The position numbers and the translations under genes are program-made. 64,000 nucleotides of DNA from Lewinellaceae bacterium (GTDB lineage Bacteria > Bacteroidota > Bacteroidia > Chitinophagales > Saprospiraceae), in assembly GCA_016713985.1 (NCBI GenBank), contig JADJOD010000020.1, positions 80,196 through 144,195 of the forward strand. The letters are read 5' to 3'. The first letter of the stretch is position 1. Every line of letters starts with the position of its first letter. The notes beneath the pieces were generated by a model. It was not told the DNA's origin. It worked only from the letters and a program-made list of their open reading frames with translations, and made no database searches. Of the stretch, positions 8,898-20,745 are shown in pieces.

Positions 8898-10346
8898 TTA
8901 CTTCTCCAGTTTTTCCAGCAACCATTCCCGCGCGATGATCTCGGAAGTCGATTTGATTTCGTCGATCAGTTGTTTGCGTTTGGCGGTTCGGGGTTGCCAG
9001 GCGTATTTGATGATTTTGTCGAGTTTGCGCAGGAAATTGAGGTAGCGGTTTTTTTCGACGGCGCTGAATTTTGAACGCCGCACTTTCTGATCGAGGGCCT
9101 TCATGCGGGTTTCGAGCAGATCGTTTTGGGTTTCAAAATATATTTTAACCAATAAAATATCGGCCAGGATACTCATCAGGGGGTTTTCAAACAACCTGTA
9201 AACCAGTTTTTCTTCCGCGTCGGCGTATTGTTTTAAATAGAAGTGGTATTCTGCCATATTCAGGCTGTGGACGTCTGCCGGGTACCGGGTGCCGCAGATT
9301 TTTTCGGAGGGATGGCTGTCGAGGAAATTTCTCACCCACTCAAACTCGCCCAGTTTTAAGCCGATGATCACAAGGTTGCGAAAATCATTGAGTTGAATTA
9401 AACCGTCGAAATAGCAATAGCCTTGCTGGAGGTTCTTTTTGTAAATGTTAAAGGTATTTCTCAGGGATTGGTCATCGCCGGATTTTCGGTAGCGTTGCCC
9501 CCATAAAAACTGGAGATAGGTGCTGAATTCCTTGAGTTTATCAAAAGGAATTTCACTTTTATGCTGCTCGATAAATTCTTCCAGGGTTGCTAAGGTCAGT
9601 TCTTCGGTTTTACCCTGAAGGATCACCATTAAGGAGCGGTAGACGTTATTGATTGGAATATCAAAGGGGCCGCCTTCGGCAGTAAGCGCCAAAACGTCTT
9701 CGGCGATGACCGATGTCGGCAGCCTGTCAATCGCGGCGAACTGCTGCTGGTAAACCAGGGCGCAGGTAAAATCCAGTTTTAAAATGCTGTAGTACATGTC
9801 TAAGTTTTTGTGTACCGCCAGCAGGTTCACGTCGTCGGCAAAAGAATTGTATAAACCCCTGAATAACAATTCTTCTTCTTCTACTTTAAACTGGTTGAAA
9901 TAATATCGGGCATCCCGCCACGGGGCACTTTGTTGTATTTTGCGCACCCCGCCGATCGTTTGCCAGTAACGTTCTTCAAAAGCAAATTTGCGGTAAAACT
10001 TTGCAAGGGTAAGGTGTTCCTGGACCTCCCCGTTTTCGCGTTCCAGTTCGACCTGGGCCAAAAAGCGCCGGACTAATCCGAAAAGTTCGGAAGTGAGTGA
10101 GTCGAGCGGGCTTTTTGTGTTTTCCTGAAAAGTGCGTTCGGGGAAAAAAAACTGAAAAACCGCTTTTTTGGACAACGCCGGGTGTTCTTCTTCAACATTG
10201 TGGCGGATGATCAGGTCAAATAAACGGATGATATCCTCGGCATTGGAAGAATTGTTGAAAAAAGGGGATAAAAGGAACAGCCGCAAGCGTTTTTTTTCCA
10301 CTGCGGTCAGATGACTCAGTACCTCCAGAAGCTTTCGGTTCAGCAT
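8898..10346 (-). CDS. Uncharacterised all-helical protein
   Basis: 482 residues with no signal peptide or membrane segment, and no family that I can name. The sequence is helical throughout. It opens MLNRKLLEVLSHLTAVEKKR and repeatedly uses a TPR-like spacing of aromatic and small residues (NMAEYHFYLKQYADAEEKLV, LADILLVKIYFETQNDLLET). I recall long hypothetical proteins of this kind occurring as paralogs in Saprospiraceae genomes, but I cannot confirm that here. It is 34 bases upstream of purC on the same strand, so co-transcription is possible. The base composition is slightly more AT-rich than purC. Confidence 0.75.
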   Translation of the reverse strand: MLNRKLLEVLSHLTAVEKKRLRLFLLSPFFNNSSNAEDIIRLFDLIIRHNVEEEHPALSKKAVFQFFFPERTFQENTKSPLDSLTSELFGLVRRFLAQVELERENGEVQEHLTLAKFYRKFAFEERYWQTIGGVRKIQQSAPWRDARYYFNQFKVEEEELLFRGLYNSFADDVNLLAVHKNLDMYYSILKLDFTCALVYQQQFAAIDRLPTSVIAEDVLALTAEGGPFDIPINNVYRSLMVILQGKTEELTLATLEEFIEQHKSEIPFDKLKEFSTYLQFLWGQRYRKSGDDQSLRNTFNIYKKNLQQGYCYFDGLIQLNDFRNLVIIGLKLGEFEWVRNFLDSHPSEKICGTRYPADVHSLNMAEYHFYLKQYADAEEKLVYRLFENPLMSILADILLVKIYFETQNDLLETRMKALDQKVRRSKFSAVEKNRYLNFLRKLDKIIKYAWQPRTAKRKQLIDEIKSTSEIIAREWLLEKLEK

Positions 10347-10476
10347 AACAGGTCAATGCTTTAAATGTCGTGTTTTCAGGTTTTCGGAAAAACGGAAAAA
10401 AATGTAGAAAAAAAGAACAGATTTTTCCTGAATTTTTGTGGTCGGTTTCAAACAGATAATACACTAATATTAAAAA

Positions 10477-11613
10477 ATGATGAAAAAGCGAATCATTCTG
10501 TGCCTTTTGACGGGCATTACCTTTTACCTGTGCCCGGTTTTGTTGTCTGCGCAATCTCAAAATTGCCAGGCTCCGCCGCCGTCCTGGGTTATGATGACCA
10601 ATTCAAGCCCGACCAGCATCACCCTTGCATGGGCGCCGACTCTCGGCCCTTCCGTCAGCCAATATATCGTCGACGGCTACGATGTGACCGAGGGATCGGA
10701 CATTCCGACGGTGGTGGTTTCAGGCAGCACGGCCGCCTGCATAATAACCAACCTCAAAGGCGGGCATTTGTACAGTTTCGACATCTCCGCTTCGTATTGT
10801 ACGGATGGACAAGCCCAGGCATTATCCACCAATTTTCAGGGAGGGTCGGGTACAATCATCGTAACTCAAATCATCGAACTGCACAACCCTTGCACACCCG
10901 GCAATGTCATTTATCCGCAGAGCGGCTCTTCTTATAATTTTTCCATTTCTCAGTCGAGCATGCCTCCCCCCGGACCTTACACGAACGCGCTTGTGGCGGA
11001 ACTGTCATTCGAACAGGCAATTGTCCATTTCGGTATTGCGCAATATCAAAACCGGATGTTCATCGGCCAAAGGACAGCTCCGTTGACGAATTACAATTTT
11101 GACTTTTTCCCTGAATCCTCCGATGATGATGTCGTTTACCTCGAACGTGAAACAGACGGGAAAAGGGTCCTGACGGCCGAATATGTGGATTATTCCGTTA
11201 GCTCCGGCAAAGCAACCGTGCGGATAACCTTTGATGAACCGCTAACGTATTTCAAATACTGCGCCCCGAACGGCGTGATCCATGGCGACCCGAACCCGCC
11301 GGGAGAAAGGTCGGACGGCAGCTCTGACAATTCCTTGCCCGAATCGGAAAACATGATCCCCTCGGCCCCGGCGCCCAACCCCTTCAGCGAATCCGTTTCA
11401 CTCGGTTATTCACTTTCCAGTGAACTTCCGGTTGAAATAGGCGTATACGACCCGATTGGGCGCCTTGTCCGCACTGTCGAACAAAACGCATCCAAACCCG
11501 CCGGTCAGTATAACGCGACCATCGACGGCGCTGGTTTGTCAGCAGGCGTTTATTTCCTGCGCGTTCGGATCGGCGAAAATAGCAAAGTATTCTCGCTCGT
11601 GAAACACGATTAA
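10477..11613 (+). CDS. T9SS-exported fibronectin type III-like protein
   Basis: 378 residues. The signal peptide is MMKKRIILCLLTGITFYL to about LLSAQ; a second Met at 10480 is an equal start. Residues 35-110 look like a fibronectin type III domain (PTSITLAWAPTLGPSVSQYI to FDISASYC). A middle region has no clear family. A T9SS type A sorting domain covers the last 80 residues (PNPFSESVSLGYSLSSE to KVFSLVKHD). It should be surface exposed; its function is unknown. Hairpins lie downstream. Confidence 0.83.
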   Translation: MMKKRIILCLLTGITFYLCPVLLSAQSQNCQAPPPSWVMMTNSSPTSITLAWAPTLGPSVSQYIVDGYDVTEGSDIPTVVVSGSTAACIITNLKGGHLYSFDISASYCTDGQAQALSTNFQGGSGTIIVTQIIELHNPCTPGNVIYPQSGSSYNFSISQSSMPPPGPYTNALVAELSFEQAIVHFGIAQYQNRMFIGQRTAPLTNYNFDFFPESSDDDVVYLERETDGKRVLTAEYVDYSVSSGKATVRITFDEPLTYFKYCAPNGVIHGDPNPPGERSDGSSDNSLPESENMIPSAPAPNPFSESVSLGYSLSSELPVEIGVYDPIGRLVRTVEQNASKPAGQYNATIDGAGLSAGVYFLRVRIGENSKVFSLVKHD

Positions 11614-11646
11614 CCGCCTTCAGGGACATATCAAATGCGCAACATC

Positions 11647-11680
11647 GGCCCTTCCCGCCGGGATAACCGGGGGAAGGGCC
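11647..11680 (+). terminator. Hairpin after the FN3-like gene
   Basis: Near-perfect stem GGCCCTTCCCGCCGG / CCGGGGGAAGGGCC around a GATAA loop, 33 bases after the stop codon. There is no long T tract, so it may act as a weak terminator or mRNA 3' stabiliser. Confidence 0.55.
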
Positions 11681-11695
11681 TAATAAGGTGAACGA

Positions 11696-11851
11696 GGGTG
11701 TCTCAAAGGAGTTGATAAAGTTGATATTGGTTGATGAAAGTTGATGAAAGTTGATGTTTGGATTGAAAAATGGCATAAATTATTGCCTTTTCGGCTCAAA
11801 ATATCAACCTGATAAACTTTTATAAACCCTCATCAACCTTTTTAGACACCC
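11696..11851. mobile_element. MITE-like element with terminal inverted repeats
   Basis: A 156-bp non-coding block bounded by imperfect inverted repeats: GGGTGTCTCAAAGGAGTTGAT on the left and the complement of ATCAACCTTTTTAGACACCC on the right. Inside, a GTTGAT-based 10-bp unit recurs (11710-11760), with inverted copies near the right end. GGGTGTCT-type ends are common on Bacteroidota insertion sequences by my recollection. No transposase and no clear target-site duplication are visible, so it is at most a non-autonomous relic. Confidence 0.5.
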
Positions 11852-11949
11852 GGTTTTGTCTCCGGATAACAATATTTCTCCTGAATCCACCCTGTATTTC
11901 CCAGTCAGTAAACACCAATTCAATCTCCGGATATCTGTGAAAACAAATA

Positions 11950-11979
11950 CGCCCTGGCCCGAATAAACGGGACAGGGCG
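11950..11979 (-). terminator. Terminator of the pyrophosphatase gene
   Basis: CGCCCTG / CAGGGCG stem with an inner CCCG/CGGG pairing. On the minus strand it is followed by GTATTTGTTTT. It sits 34 bases after the hppA stop codon. Confidence 0.65.
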
Positions 11980-12012
11980 TTATTATTTAATCGCGTTAAC
12001 GCTGCTCTTTTA

Positions 12013-14436
<2,424 letters not shown>

Positions 14437-14521
14437 CCGGTATATCCTGTTTTAGTGAGAAAAAGTTGGTATAACGAGTTGTAAATCATAAAAATCCGGG
14501 TGGGGCGCCCGAAAACGGCGG

Positions 14522-14551
14522 CAAAACTACGGAATTTTATTTTCCGGCAAA
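14522..14551 (-). promoter_or_regulatory. Bacteroidota-type promoter of hppA
   Basis: On the minus strand TTTG (14548-14551), an 18-base spacer, then TAGTTTTG (14522-14529), matching TTTG-N17-23-TANNTTTG. It leaves a 5' leader of roughly 80 bases before the hppA start. The 355-base divergent gap 14437-14791 otherwise holds only a weaker element for fni: TATTTTTG at 14766-14773, with TTTG 25 bases before it. Confidence 0.6.
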
Positions 14552-14791
14552 GGGCCGGTTTTTGCACAGTGCGAATTTTATACCGATATTGGTTTTTTAC
14601 CGGCGCCGGCGCCTCAACAACCCGAAGTTTTTGTTGTTTAGATGTTTTTCTGCACAGAACAACCAAACCAATCAATCTTTCCCGATGCCGGTCAATACAG
14701 CGCAGCGGCAACGCCTTTCAACCATCAAAGCACAGTTTTGTTATCTCCCCCAATATATAAAGGCGTATTTTTGCGCCATCTACGCACCTGA

Positions 14792-15856
14792 ATGGCATCC
14801 GACCCGACACAATTACAGCCTGCCGTGTTCCCCGGGCTTCCCGAAGAAGACCCTTCGGCTGTTTCCAGAAAACAGGATCATATCGAACTTGCGTTTAAAA
14901 GCCGGGTGGAAGCGGCGGAACTGGACTCCCGTTTTTTCTACGAACCTTTACTGACCGCCCATCCTCAACCCGGCTCACTCCCGCCGTTTCCCTTTTTGGG
15001 GAAAATATTACGTACGCCCATCTGGGTGTCGAGTATGACCGGCGGAACCGCCCTGGCCGGCACCATCAACCAAAATCTGGCACGGGCCTGCGCTGAGTTC
15101 GGCATGGGTATGGGCCTCGGCTCCTGCCGCCAGTTGTTGTACAGCGACGAACACCTGGCCGATTTCGACGTGCGGGATACCATCGGCACGGGGCTGCCAT
15201 TGTTTGCCAACCTCGGCATTGCACAAATTGAACAATTGTTTGAAAAAAACGAACCCGAGCGGATCGATGCCCTGCTGAAAAAATTGCGCGCCGACGGACT
15301 TATCGTTCACGTAAACCCCCTGCAGGAAGCCATGCAGCCGGAAGGCGACGTGTTTTTTCGCCCCCCGCTGGATACTATCCGCCAATTGCTGCAATACCTT
15401 GACATTAAGGTTATTGTGAAGGAAGTTGGCCAGGGATTTGGCCCGGAAAGTATCCGCGCTTTGCTGCAATTACCCTTGGAGGCGATTGAATTCGCGGCGG
15501 CCGGCGGCACTAATTTTGCCAAACTCGAACTGCTGCGCAGCGACCCGGTCAAACAACTGATATTTGAAAAAATAGCCGCAGTCGGCCATACCGCAGAAGA
15601 AATGACCGGCTGGCTGAACACCGCCGTACGGGAACTGGGCCCCGAACTCCGGGTAAAAAACGTCATCATTTCCGGCGGCGTGCGCGATTTTCTCGACGGA
15701 TATTTCCTTTTAAAAACAACGGCTTTGCCGGCAGTGTATGGCCAGGCCTCCGGCTTTTTAAAATATGCACGCGGCGATTACGCGCAATTGCAGACTTTCG
15801 TAGAAACACAGGTGCGCGGACTCGAACTGGCGTACGCCTTTTTAAAAGTAAAATAG
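14792..15856 (+). CDS. fni: Type 2 isopentenyl-diphosphate delta-isomerase
   Basis: An FMN- and NADPH-dependent TIM-barrel enzyme that interconverts IPP and DMAPP for isoprenoid synthesis. The 354 residues have the family blocks RKQDHIELAF near residue 25, WVSSMTGGT near 75, GMGLGSCRQLL near 105, VHVNPLQEAMQPEGD near 170 and a C-terminal FMN phosphate-binding loop (IISGGVRDFLDGYFLLKTT). It is followed after 46 bases by HMG-CoA reductase, so the two form a mevalonate-pathway pair. The other mevalonate genes must be elsewhere. Confidence 0.95.
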   Translation: MASDPTQLQPAVFPGLPEEDPSAVSRKQDHIELAFKSRVEAAELDSRFFYEPLLTAHPQPGSLPPFPFLGKILRTPIWVSSMTGGTALAGTINQNLARACAEFGMGMGLGSCRQLLYSDEHLADFDVRDTIGTGLPLFANLGIAQIEQLFEKNEPERIDALLKKLRADGLIVHVNPLQEAMQPEGDVFFRPPLDTIRQLLQYLDIKVIVKEVGQGFGPESIRALLQLPLEAIEFAAAGGTNFAKLELLRSDPVKQLIFEKIAAVGHTAEEMTGWLNTAVRELGPELRVKNVIISGGVRDFLDGYFLLKTTALPAVYGQASGFLKYARGDYAQLQTFVETQVRGLELAYAFLKVK

Positions 15857-15902
15857 TGGGAAAACGGCTCTTTCAATGATAATCGAATAACCAACCACAA
15901 AT

Positions 15903-17264
15903 ATGTCGAAAGCGATAGACGGCTTTTCCAAATTGAACAAACAGCAGAAAATCGGTTGGCTGACGGAGCATTATTCCGGCGACTCTGAAGCGGCCGCCCG
16001 CGAATTTGCACAGTGGCAACACCCCGATACGCAGGTTCAAAAGGTGATCGACGGCTTCACCGAAAATACGATTTCCAATTATACCCTGCCTTACAGCATT
16101 GCTCCTAATTTCCTGATCAATAGCAAGTTATACGCTGTTCCGATGGTCATCGAAGAGAGCAGCGTAGTGGCGGCGGCCTCCAGCGCCGCCAAGTTCTGGC
16201 TCGAACGGGGCGGTTTTCACGCCGAAATTGCCGGCACGGTCAAACTCGGCCAGCTGCATTTTCGCTGGATGGGCGACCCGGAACGCCTGCAACGTATGTT
16301 CCCCGAAATACGGACTCTCCTGATGTCGGGCAGCGACGATATTACCACCAACATGCGCCGTCGCGGCGGCGGCATCCGCGACATCGAACTGCTCGATTTT
16401 ACCCACGCCGAACCGTTTTATTTCCAGTTGCGGGTATCTTTTGAAACCTGCGACAGCATGGGGGCGAACTTCATCAATTCGGTGCTCGAACGTTTTGGCG
16501 CCCTGCTGGAGCAATTTATGACCGAATATCCCGGCCTCGACGACGCCGAACGCGACGTGGATATCGTCATGGCCATCCTGTCGAACTACACCCCCGAATG
16601 CCTCGTACGCGCCTGGGTGGAAACGCCCATCGCGTCCTTCGACGACCTGGCCCGTAGCCAGGGCATGGATGCCGCGGCCCTGGCCGACCGTTTTGCAACA
16701 GCAGTGCGTATCGCGGAGATTGATCCTTACCGGGCAACTACCCACAACAAAGGTATTTTTAACGGAATAGACGCAGTGGTGCTGGCCACCGGCAATGATT
16801 TTCGCGCAATCGAAGCCTGCGGGCATACTTACGCGAGTCGCGACGGCCAGTACCGCAGTTTGAGCCATTGCACGGTGGAAAACGGCGTGTTCCGCTTCGA
16901 ACTCAGGATTCCGCTGGCGCTCGGCACGGTAGGCGGCCTCACGGCGCTGCATCCTTTGGCCAAACGTTCGCTCGAAATACTCGGCCATCCTTCTTCCTGC
17001 GACCTGATGTGTATCGTCGCTTCTGTCGGGCTCGCGCAAAACTTTGCCGCCGTTCGGTCGCTGATCACCACCGGTATCCAGCAGGGGCACATGAAAATGC
17101 ACCTCATCAACATCCTCAACCACCTCGGGGCTTCGGAAGAAGAATCGGCGGCCGCACAATATTTTTTCCAAAAACAAACGGTAAGTTTCAGCGCCGTACG
17201 CGCGTTTCTGGAAAGCCGGCGACTCGCTTCGGAAGAATCTACTTCCGTATCCCGCCCTGTTTGA
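15903..17264 (+). CDS. mvaA: Class II hydroxymethylglutaryl-CoA reductase
   Basis: 453 residues of the class II (bacterial, 'degradative'-type) HMG-CoA reductase family. Motifs are VPMVIEESSVVAAASSAAKF with the catalytic Glu, a middle block with ETCDSMGANFINSVLE, and ALGTVGGLTALHPLAKR near the C-terminus. Although the family is named for degradation, the adjacent IPP isomerase gene suggests a biosynthetic role, making mevalonate for isoprenoids. The cofactor preference (NADH or NADPH) cannot be decided by eye. The pair is likely one transcript. Confidence 0.93.
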   Translation: MSKAIDGFSKLNKQQKIGWLTEHYSGDSEAAAREFAQWQHPDTQVQKVIDGFTENTISNYTLPYSIAPNFLINSKLYAVPMVIEESSVVAAASSAAKFWLERGGFHAEIAGTVKLGQLHFRWMGDPERLQRMFPEIRTLLMSGSDDITTNMRRRGGGIRDIELLDFTHAEPFYFQLRVSFETCDSMGANFINSVLERFGALLEQFMTEYPGLDDAERDVDIVMAILSNYTPECLVRAWVETPIASFDDLARSQGMDAAALADRFATAVRIAEIDPYRATTHNKGIFNGIDAVVLATGNDFRAIEACGHTYASRDGQYRSLSHCTVENGVFRFELRIPLALGTVGGLTALHPLAKRSLEILGHPSSCDLMCIVASVGLAQNFAAVRSLITTGIQQGHMKMHLINILNHLGASEEESAAAQYFFQKQTVSFSAVRAFLESRRLASEESTSVSRPV

Positions 17265-17385
17265 GCAGGACTTTTCCGGATCTCCTGCCGTATAAACAGG
17301 ATGGGAAAACGGATGAAACGGATTCGGCGGATAAAATTTGCAGGGGAAAAAGAATCCCGGCGGCAATTTTTTGACGCGCCTGGTT

Positions 17386-17973
17386 TCAATAAGTGGCGAC
17401 CAAGCCTTTCAATTGATCTAAGTATTGCTGTTTCACGGGTTCGCGCAGCAGAATATTGGTACGGGTGTGAAAAGCGTGGGCGGTAAGAAAACTGACCTGG
17501 AGGCGGTTCCAGGCTTGTTCACCCTGAATGATATGGTATGCCTGCAACTCTTCGTACAGGGAATCGCCGATCGAATAAAAATCGCTGCGCCCGAGGTAAT
17601 CAAGATCGGCGTCACAAATGATCTCTTCGAGCAGGTTGTGCGGGGATTGCGGGATTTTTGTCGCCATGATCATACCGCAGATCACATCGATATCACGCGG
17701 GGAATAACCGAAACCCGGCAAGGCGTCCTGAACGATGAGGCAACCTTCGCGCTCGTGACCGGCGTGTTTGTTTTTTACAAAACCAGCGTCGTGAAAAAGG
17801 GCGGCGGTTTTTACCAACACCAATTCATGGCCGTTGACGTTTTCACCCGCACAGATTTCAGTCGCCATTTTCAGCACGTCCAACGTGTGATGCACCCCGT
17901 GGTAGGAGAGCTTGTCGGACAGCTCGGCACGAAGTTTTGAAAGAATAAATTGTTTGGCGGCTCGGTAATCCAT
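17386..17973 (-). CDS. HD-domain metal-dependent phosphohydrolase
   Basis: 195 residues, single HD domain. The metal ligands are visible as YHGVHHTLDVL (first His), AALFHDAGF (His-Asp pair) and IICDADLDYLGR (last Asp). Enzymes of this type cleave phosphomonoesters, phosphodiesters or nucleotides; the substrate cannot be inferred, and there is no RelA/SpoT or cyclase partner nearby. The gene is convergent with mvaA and divergent from the DUF937 gene. Confidence 0.85.
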   Translation of the reverse strand: MDYRAAKQFILSKLRAELSDKLSYHGVHHTLDVLKMATEICAGENVNGHELVLVKTAALFHDAGFVKNKHAGHEREGCLIVQDALPGFGYSPRDIDVICGMIMATKIPQSPHNLLEEIICDADLDYLGRSDFYSIGDSLYEELQAYHIIQGEQAWNRLQVSFLTAHAFHTRTNILLREPVKQQYLDQLKGLVATY

Positions 17974-18206
17974 GCTTGTGGTTCGCGTCGGTATTCAGGT
18001 GAACGTCGTCATCGGGACTTTGTTGGGTAACGCACAGCGTAAAAATGCGCAATTTCCTAAAATTGTATGGAGCAATGGAAAAAAAAATGCCGGACGCCTA
18101 AAAATTTGTCCGTTTAGCGGGACCGGGCCGTTTAATGATGTTACTTTTATCGCTGTTTTGCGTTTGTACTGACGCTTCACTTTTTTTTACAAAACAACCT
18201 TTGATT

Positions 18207-18839
18207 ATGGATTTGATGCAAATTTTACAAGGCCAGCTTTCGGACGATCTTCTCGGTCAGTTGAGCGGTCAGATTGGCGCCGACAAAGAGCAGACTGCTA
18301 CGGCTGCCAACGGCATTTTTGCCACCCTGCTCGGCGGCTTAGCCAATAACGTTTCTTCCGAAGGTGGACTTTCTGCGCTGGGTGATGCACTCGACCGCGA
18401 CCACGACGGCAGTATTCTGGATGATGTGATGGGAATGGTTGGTGGAATGATGCAGGGCAGCGACAATGCCGCCGGCAGTGCTTTGAACGGCACCGGTATT
18501 CTCGGACACATTCTCGGCGACCGCCAGGATACCGCTGCACAGCAGATCAGCCAGTCGTCGGGCCTGGACATGAGTCAGGTCATGAAACTGATGCCGATCC
18601 TTGCCCCCATCGTCATGGGTGTGCTGGGCCGCGCCAAAAACCAGGGCGGCCTCGACCTCGGCAACCTGGCCGGCGTGCTGATGGGCTCCGCGCAAAACGC
18701 ACAATCCGGTGGATTCGGCGACCTGATCGGCAGTGTGCTGGGCGGCGTGCTGGGCGGCGATCAGCAACAACAAAACCAGCCCTCGGCCGGCGGCGGATTG
18801 TTGGGTAATATCCTCGGCGGCATTTTTGGCAAGCGATAA
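18207..18839 (+). CDS. DUF937 family protein
   Basis: 210 residues from the Met of MDLMQILQGQLSDDLLGQLS. The 24 residues upstream in the same frame are unlikely to be translated because the family begins at this Met. DUF937 proteins are soluble helical proteins of unknown function. Here there are two helical repeats (GIFATLLGGLANNVS and APIVMGVLGRAKNQGG) and a Gly/Gln-rich tail (GGLLGNILGGIFGKR). A terminator hairpin follows. Confidence 0.83.
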   Translation: MDLMQILQGQLSDDLLGQLSGQIGADKEQTATAANGIFATLLGGLANNVSSEGGLSALGDALDRDHDGSILDDVMGMVGGMMQGSDNAAGSALNGTGILGHILGDRQDTAAQQISQSSGLDMSQVMKLMPILAPIVMGVLGRAKNQGGLDLGNLAGVLMGSAQNAQSGGFGDLIGSVLGGVLGGDQQQQNQPSAGGGLLGNILGGIFGKR

Positions 18840-18867
18840 GCAACTAAAAAATAATTCAGGCATAAAA

Positions 18868-18907
18868 GGCGGCGGATCGGGCACAACCGGTTCGCCGCCT
18901 TGTTTTT
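18868..18907 (+). terminator. Rho-independent terminator
   Basis: A 13-bp stem GGCGGCGGATCGG / CCGGTTCGCCGCC with G-T wobbles, a GCACAA loop, then TTGTTTTT. It lies 28 bases after the DUF937 gene. Confidence 0.85.
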
Positions 18908-18996
18908 GTCTGCAAGTGACCATTTTCATCAAACAATTCACGGAAAAGATTTTGTGCGATGCTACCTTTGCAAAAAATTATTCGGAGCACTTGCGT

Positions 18997-20700
18997 ATGA
19001 AACACCTCCTGCCTATCGCCATTTTTACCGTTTTGATGAGCGGGCTGAATGCCCAGAACAACAACGCCCGGATCACGGGCAATTTGCAATCTAACGGCAA
19101 TTTTTTTATCAAGGACAGCGCCATCGGGGCCATTAACACGCCCCAGTACAATTTTCGGAAATTCGGAGCCGAGAGTTGGCTCACCCTGAACTATTCCAAC
19201 TGGGGTTTCGATGTGGGCGTGCGGTTCGACCTGTTCAACAACTCCAATCTGCTCAATCCCAACGGCGCGTTTACCGACGAAGGGATCGGACGCTGGTACG
19301 TGCACAAACAAATCGACAAATTCGACTTGTCGGGCGGTTACCTGTACGATCAAATCGGTTCAGGTATCATTTTTCGCGCCTATGAAGAACGCGCCCTGCT
19401 CATAGACAACGCGCTTTACGGCGTAAAAGTGGCCTATAATTTTAACGACAACTGGAAGTTAAAGGCATTTACGGGGCGCCAGAAAAGGCAATTCGACACC
19501 TATGGCGCCGTTCTCCGCGGAGGCTCTTTAGAAGGATTTATCAAGCCGGACTCTTCGAAGAACTTTTCCTTAGCGCCGGGAGTAGGTGTGGTGGCGCGTA
19601 CTTTTGCCGAAGAGGTTGTGAACAACATCGTACAGGAAATGCGCTTTTACCTGCCCGCAGACAGTACCGGCGTACAATATAACACGTACGCCATGACGCT
19701 TTTTAATACCATGACGGCAGGCGATTTTTCATGGTATGCGGAAGGCGCCTTTAAAACCAAAGACGTGATTTACAACGAGTTCCGCGAACATGCCTCGATT
19801 ATAGGGCAGGATACGATCCTGATTCCCGGAACCCTCGTGAACACCAACGGCTATATGCTTTATTCCAGCTTCACGTATTCTAAAAAAGGCTTAGGAATCA
19901 CGCTGGAAGGCAAATACACCAAAAACTTCCGTTTCCGCACCGATCCTTTCCAAACCGGCGTTCAGGGGCCGATCAATTTTATGCCTCCCCTGGCTAAGCA
20001 AAATACTTTCCGCCTGCCGGCGCGATTCAGCCCGGCTACCCAGGAAATCGGTGAAAAAGGCCTTCAACTCGATATCCGGTATGCTTTGTCCAAAAAAATA
20101 TCGCTGGGCCTGAATGTTTCCGACATCTACCAGCTGGACGGGAAAGAACTCTACCGCGAAATCGCCCCCGAGATCACGTATAAAAAAGACCGCAAATGGC
20201 AGGCTCTGCTGGGGTTGCAGTTCCTCAAATACAACATCTCGGTCTACCAGGTTAAAAACGAGGCGGCAGACGAAGACGACATCATTCCCTGGGTGAAAAA
20301 AGGAGAAGAAGGGTACGTGGACGCCTTCACCCCTTATGCCGAATGGCTTTACAAATTTACCCCCCGCAAATCGCTGCGTGTCGAAGCGCAGTACCTGCTC
20401 ACCGACGACGAATTCGGTTCCTGGGTCAACGTCCTGGCGGAATTCGGGTGGGCGCCCCACTGGCTGATTTACGCGTCGGACATGTATAAAATAAAACACG
20501 GCGAAGCTGAAGCCTCGCTCGAAAAAACACGATACGACGGATTACACTATCCGAGCGTGGGCGTTGTATATACCCACCGGGCCAACCGTTTTTCCCTGGC
20601 GTACGTCAAACAAGTGGAAGGCATCAACTGCGCCGGCGGCATTTGCCGGCTGGAACCGACGTTCCATGGGGTACGCCTGAATATCAGTTCTTCTTTTTAA
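18997..20700 (+). CDS. DUF6029-family outer membrane protein
   Basis: 568 residues. The signal peptide is MKHLLPIAIFTVLMSGLNAQ; starts further upstream in this frame would run through the terminator and are rejected. The rest is porin-like, with amphipathic strands and a terminal Phe (LNISSSF). It matches my memory of DUF6029, which in Bacteroidota sits directly before Omp28/TlpA-type lipoproteins, as it does here. A -7-like TACCTTTG at 18963-18970 suggests its own promoter. Function unknown. Confidence 0.75.
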   Translation: MKHLLPIAIFTVLMSGLNAQNNNARITGNLQSNGNFFIKDSAIGAINTPQYNFRKFGAESWLTLNYSNWGFDVGVRFDLFNNSNLLNPNGAFTDEGIGRWYVHKQIDKFDLSGGYLYDQIGSGIIFRAYEERALLIDNALYGVKVAYNFNDNWKLKAFTGRQKRQFDTYGAVLRGGSLEGFIKPDSSKNFSLAPGVGVVARTFAEEVVNNIVQEMRFYLPADSTGVQYNTYAMTLFNTMTAGDFSWYAEGAFKTKDVIYNEFREHASIIGQDTILIPGTLVNTNGYMLYSSFTYSKKGLGITLEGKYTKNFRFRTDPFQTGVQGPINFMPPLAKQNTFRLPARFSPATQEIGEKGLQLDIRYALSKKISLGLNVSDIYQLDGKELYREIAPEITYKKDRKWQALLGLQFLKYNISVYQVKNEAADEDDIIPWVKKGEEGYVDAFTPYAEWLYKFTPRKSLRVEAQYLLTDDEFGSWVNVLAEFGWAPHWLIYASDMYKIKHGEAEASLEKTRYDGLHYPSVGVVYTHRANRFSLAYVKQVEGINCAGGICRLEPTFHGVRLNISSSF

Positions 20701-20745
20701 GCCGGGTTTCCGGCATCCACAGGTCATCAAACCATCCACATAAAT

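Noticed and set aside
16128..17366. 412-residue minus-strand open frame
   Set aside because: Antisense to HMG-CoA reductase; no motif and no plausible start context.
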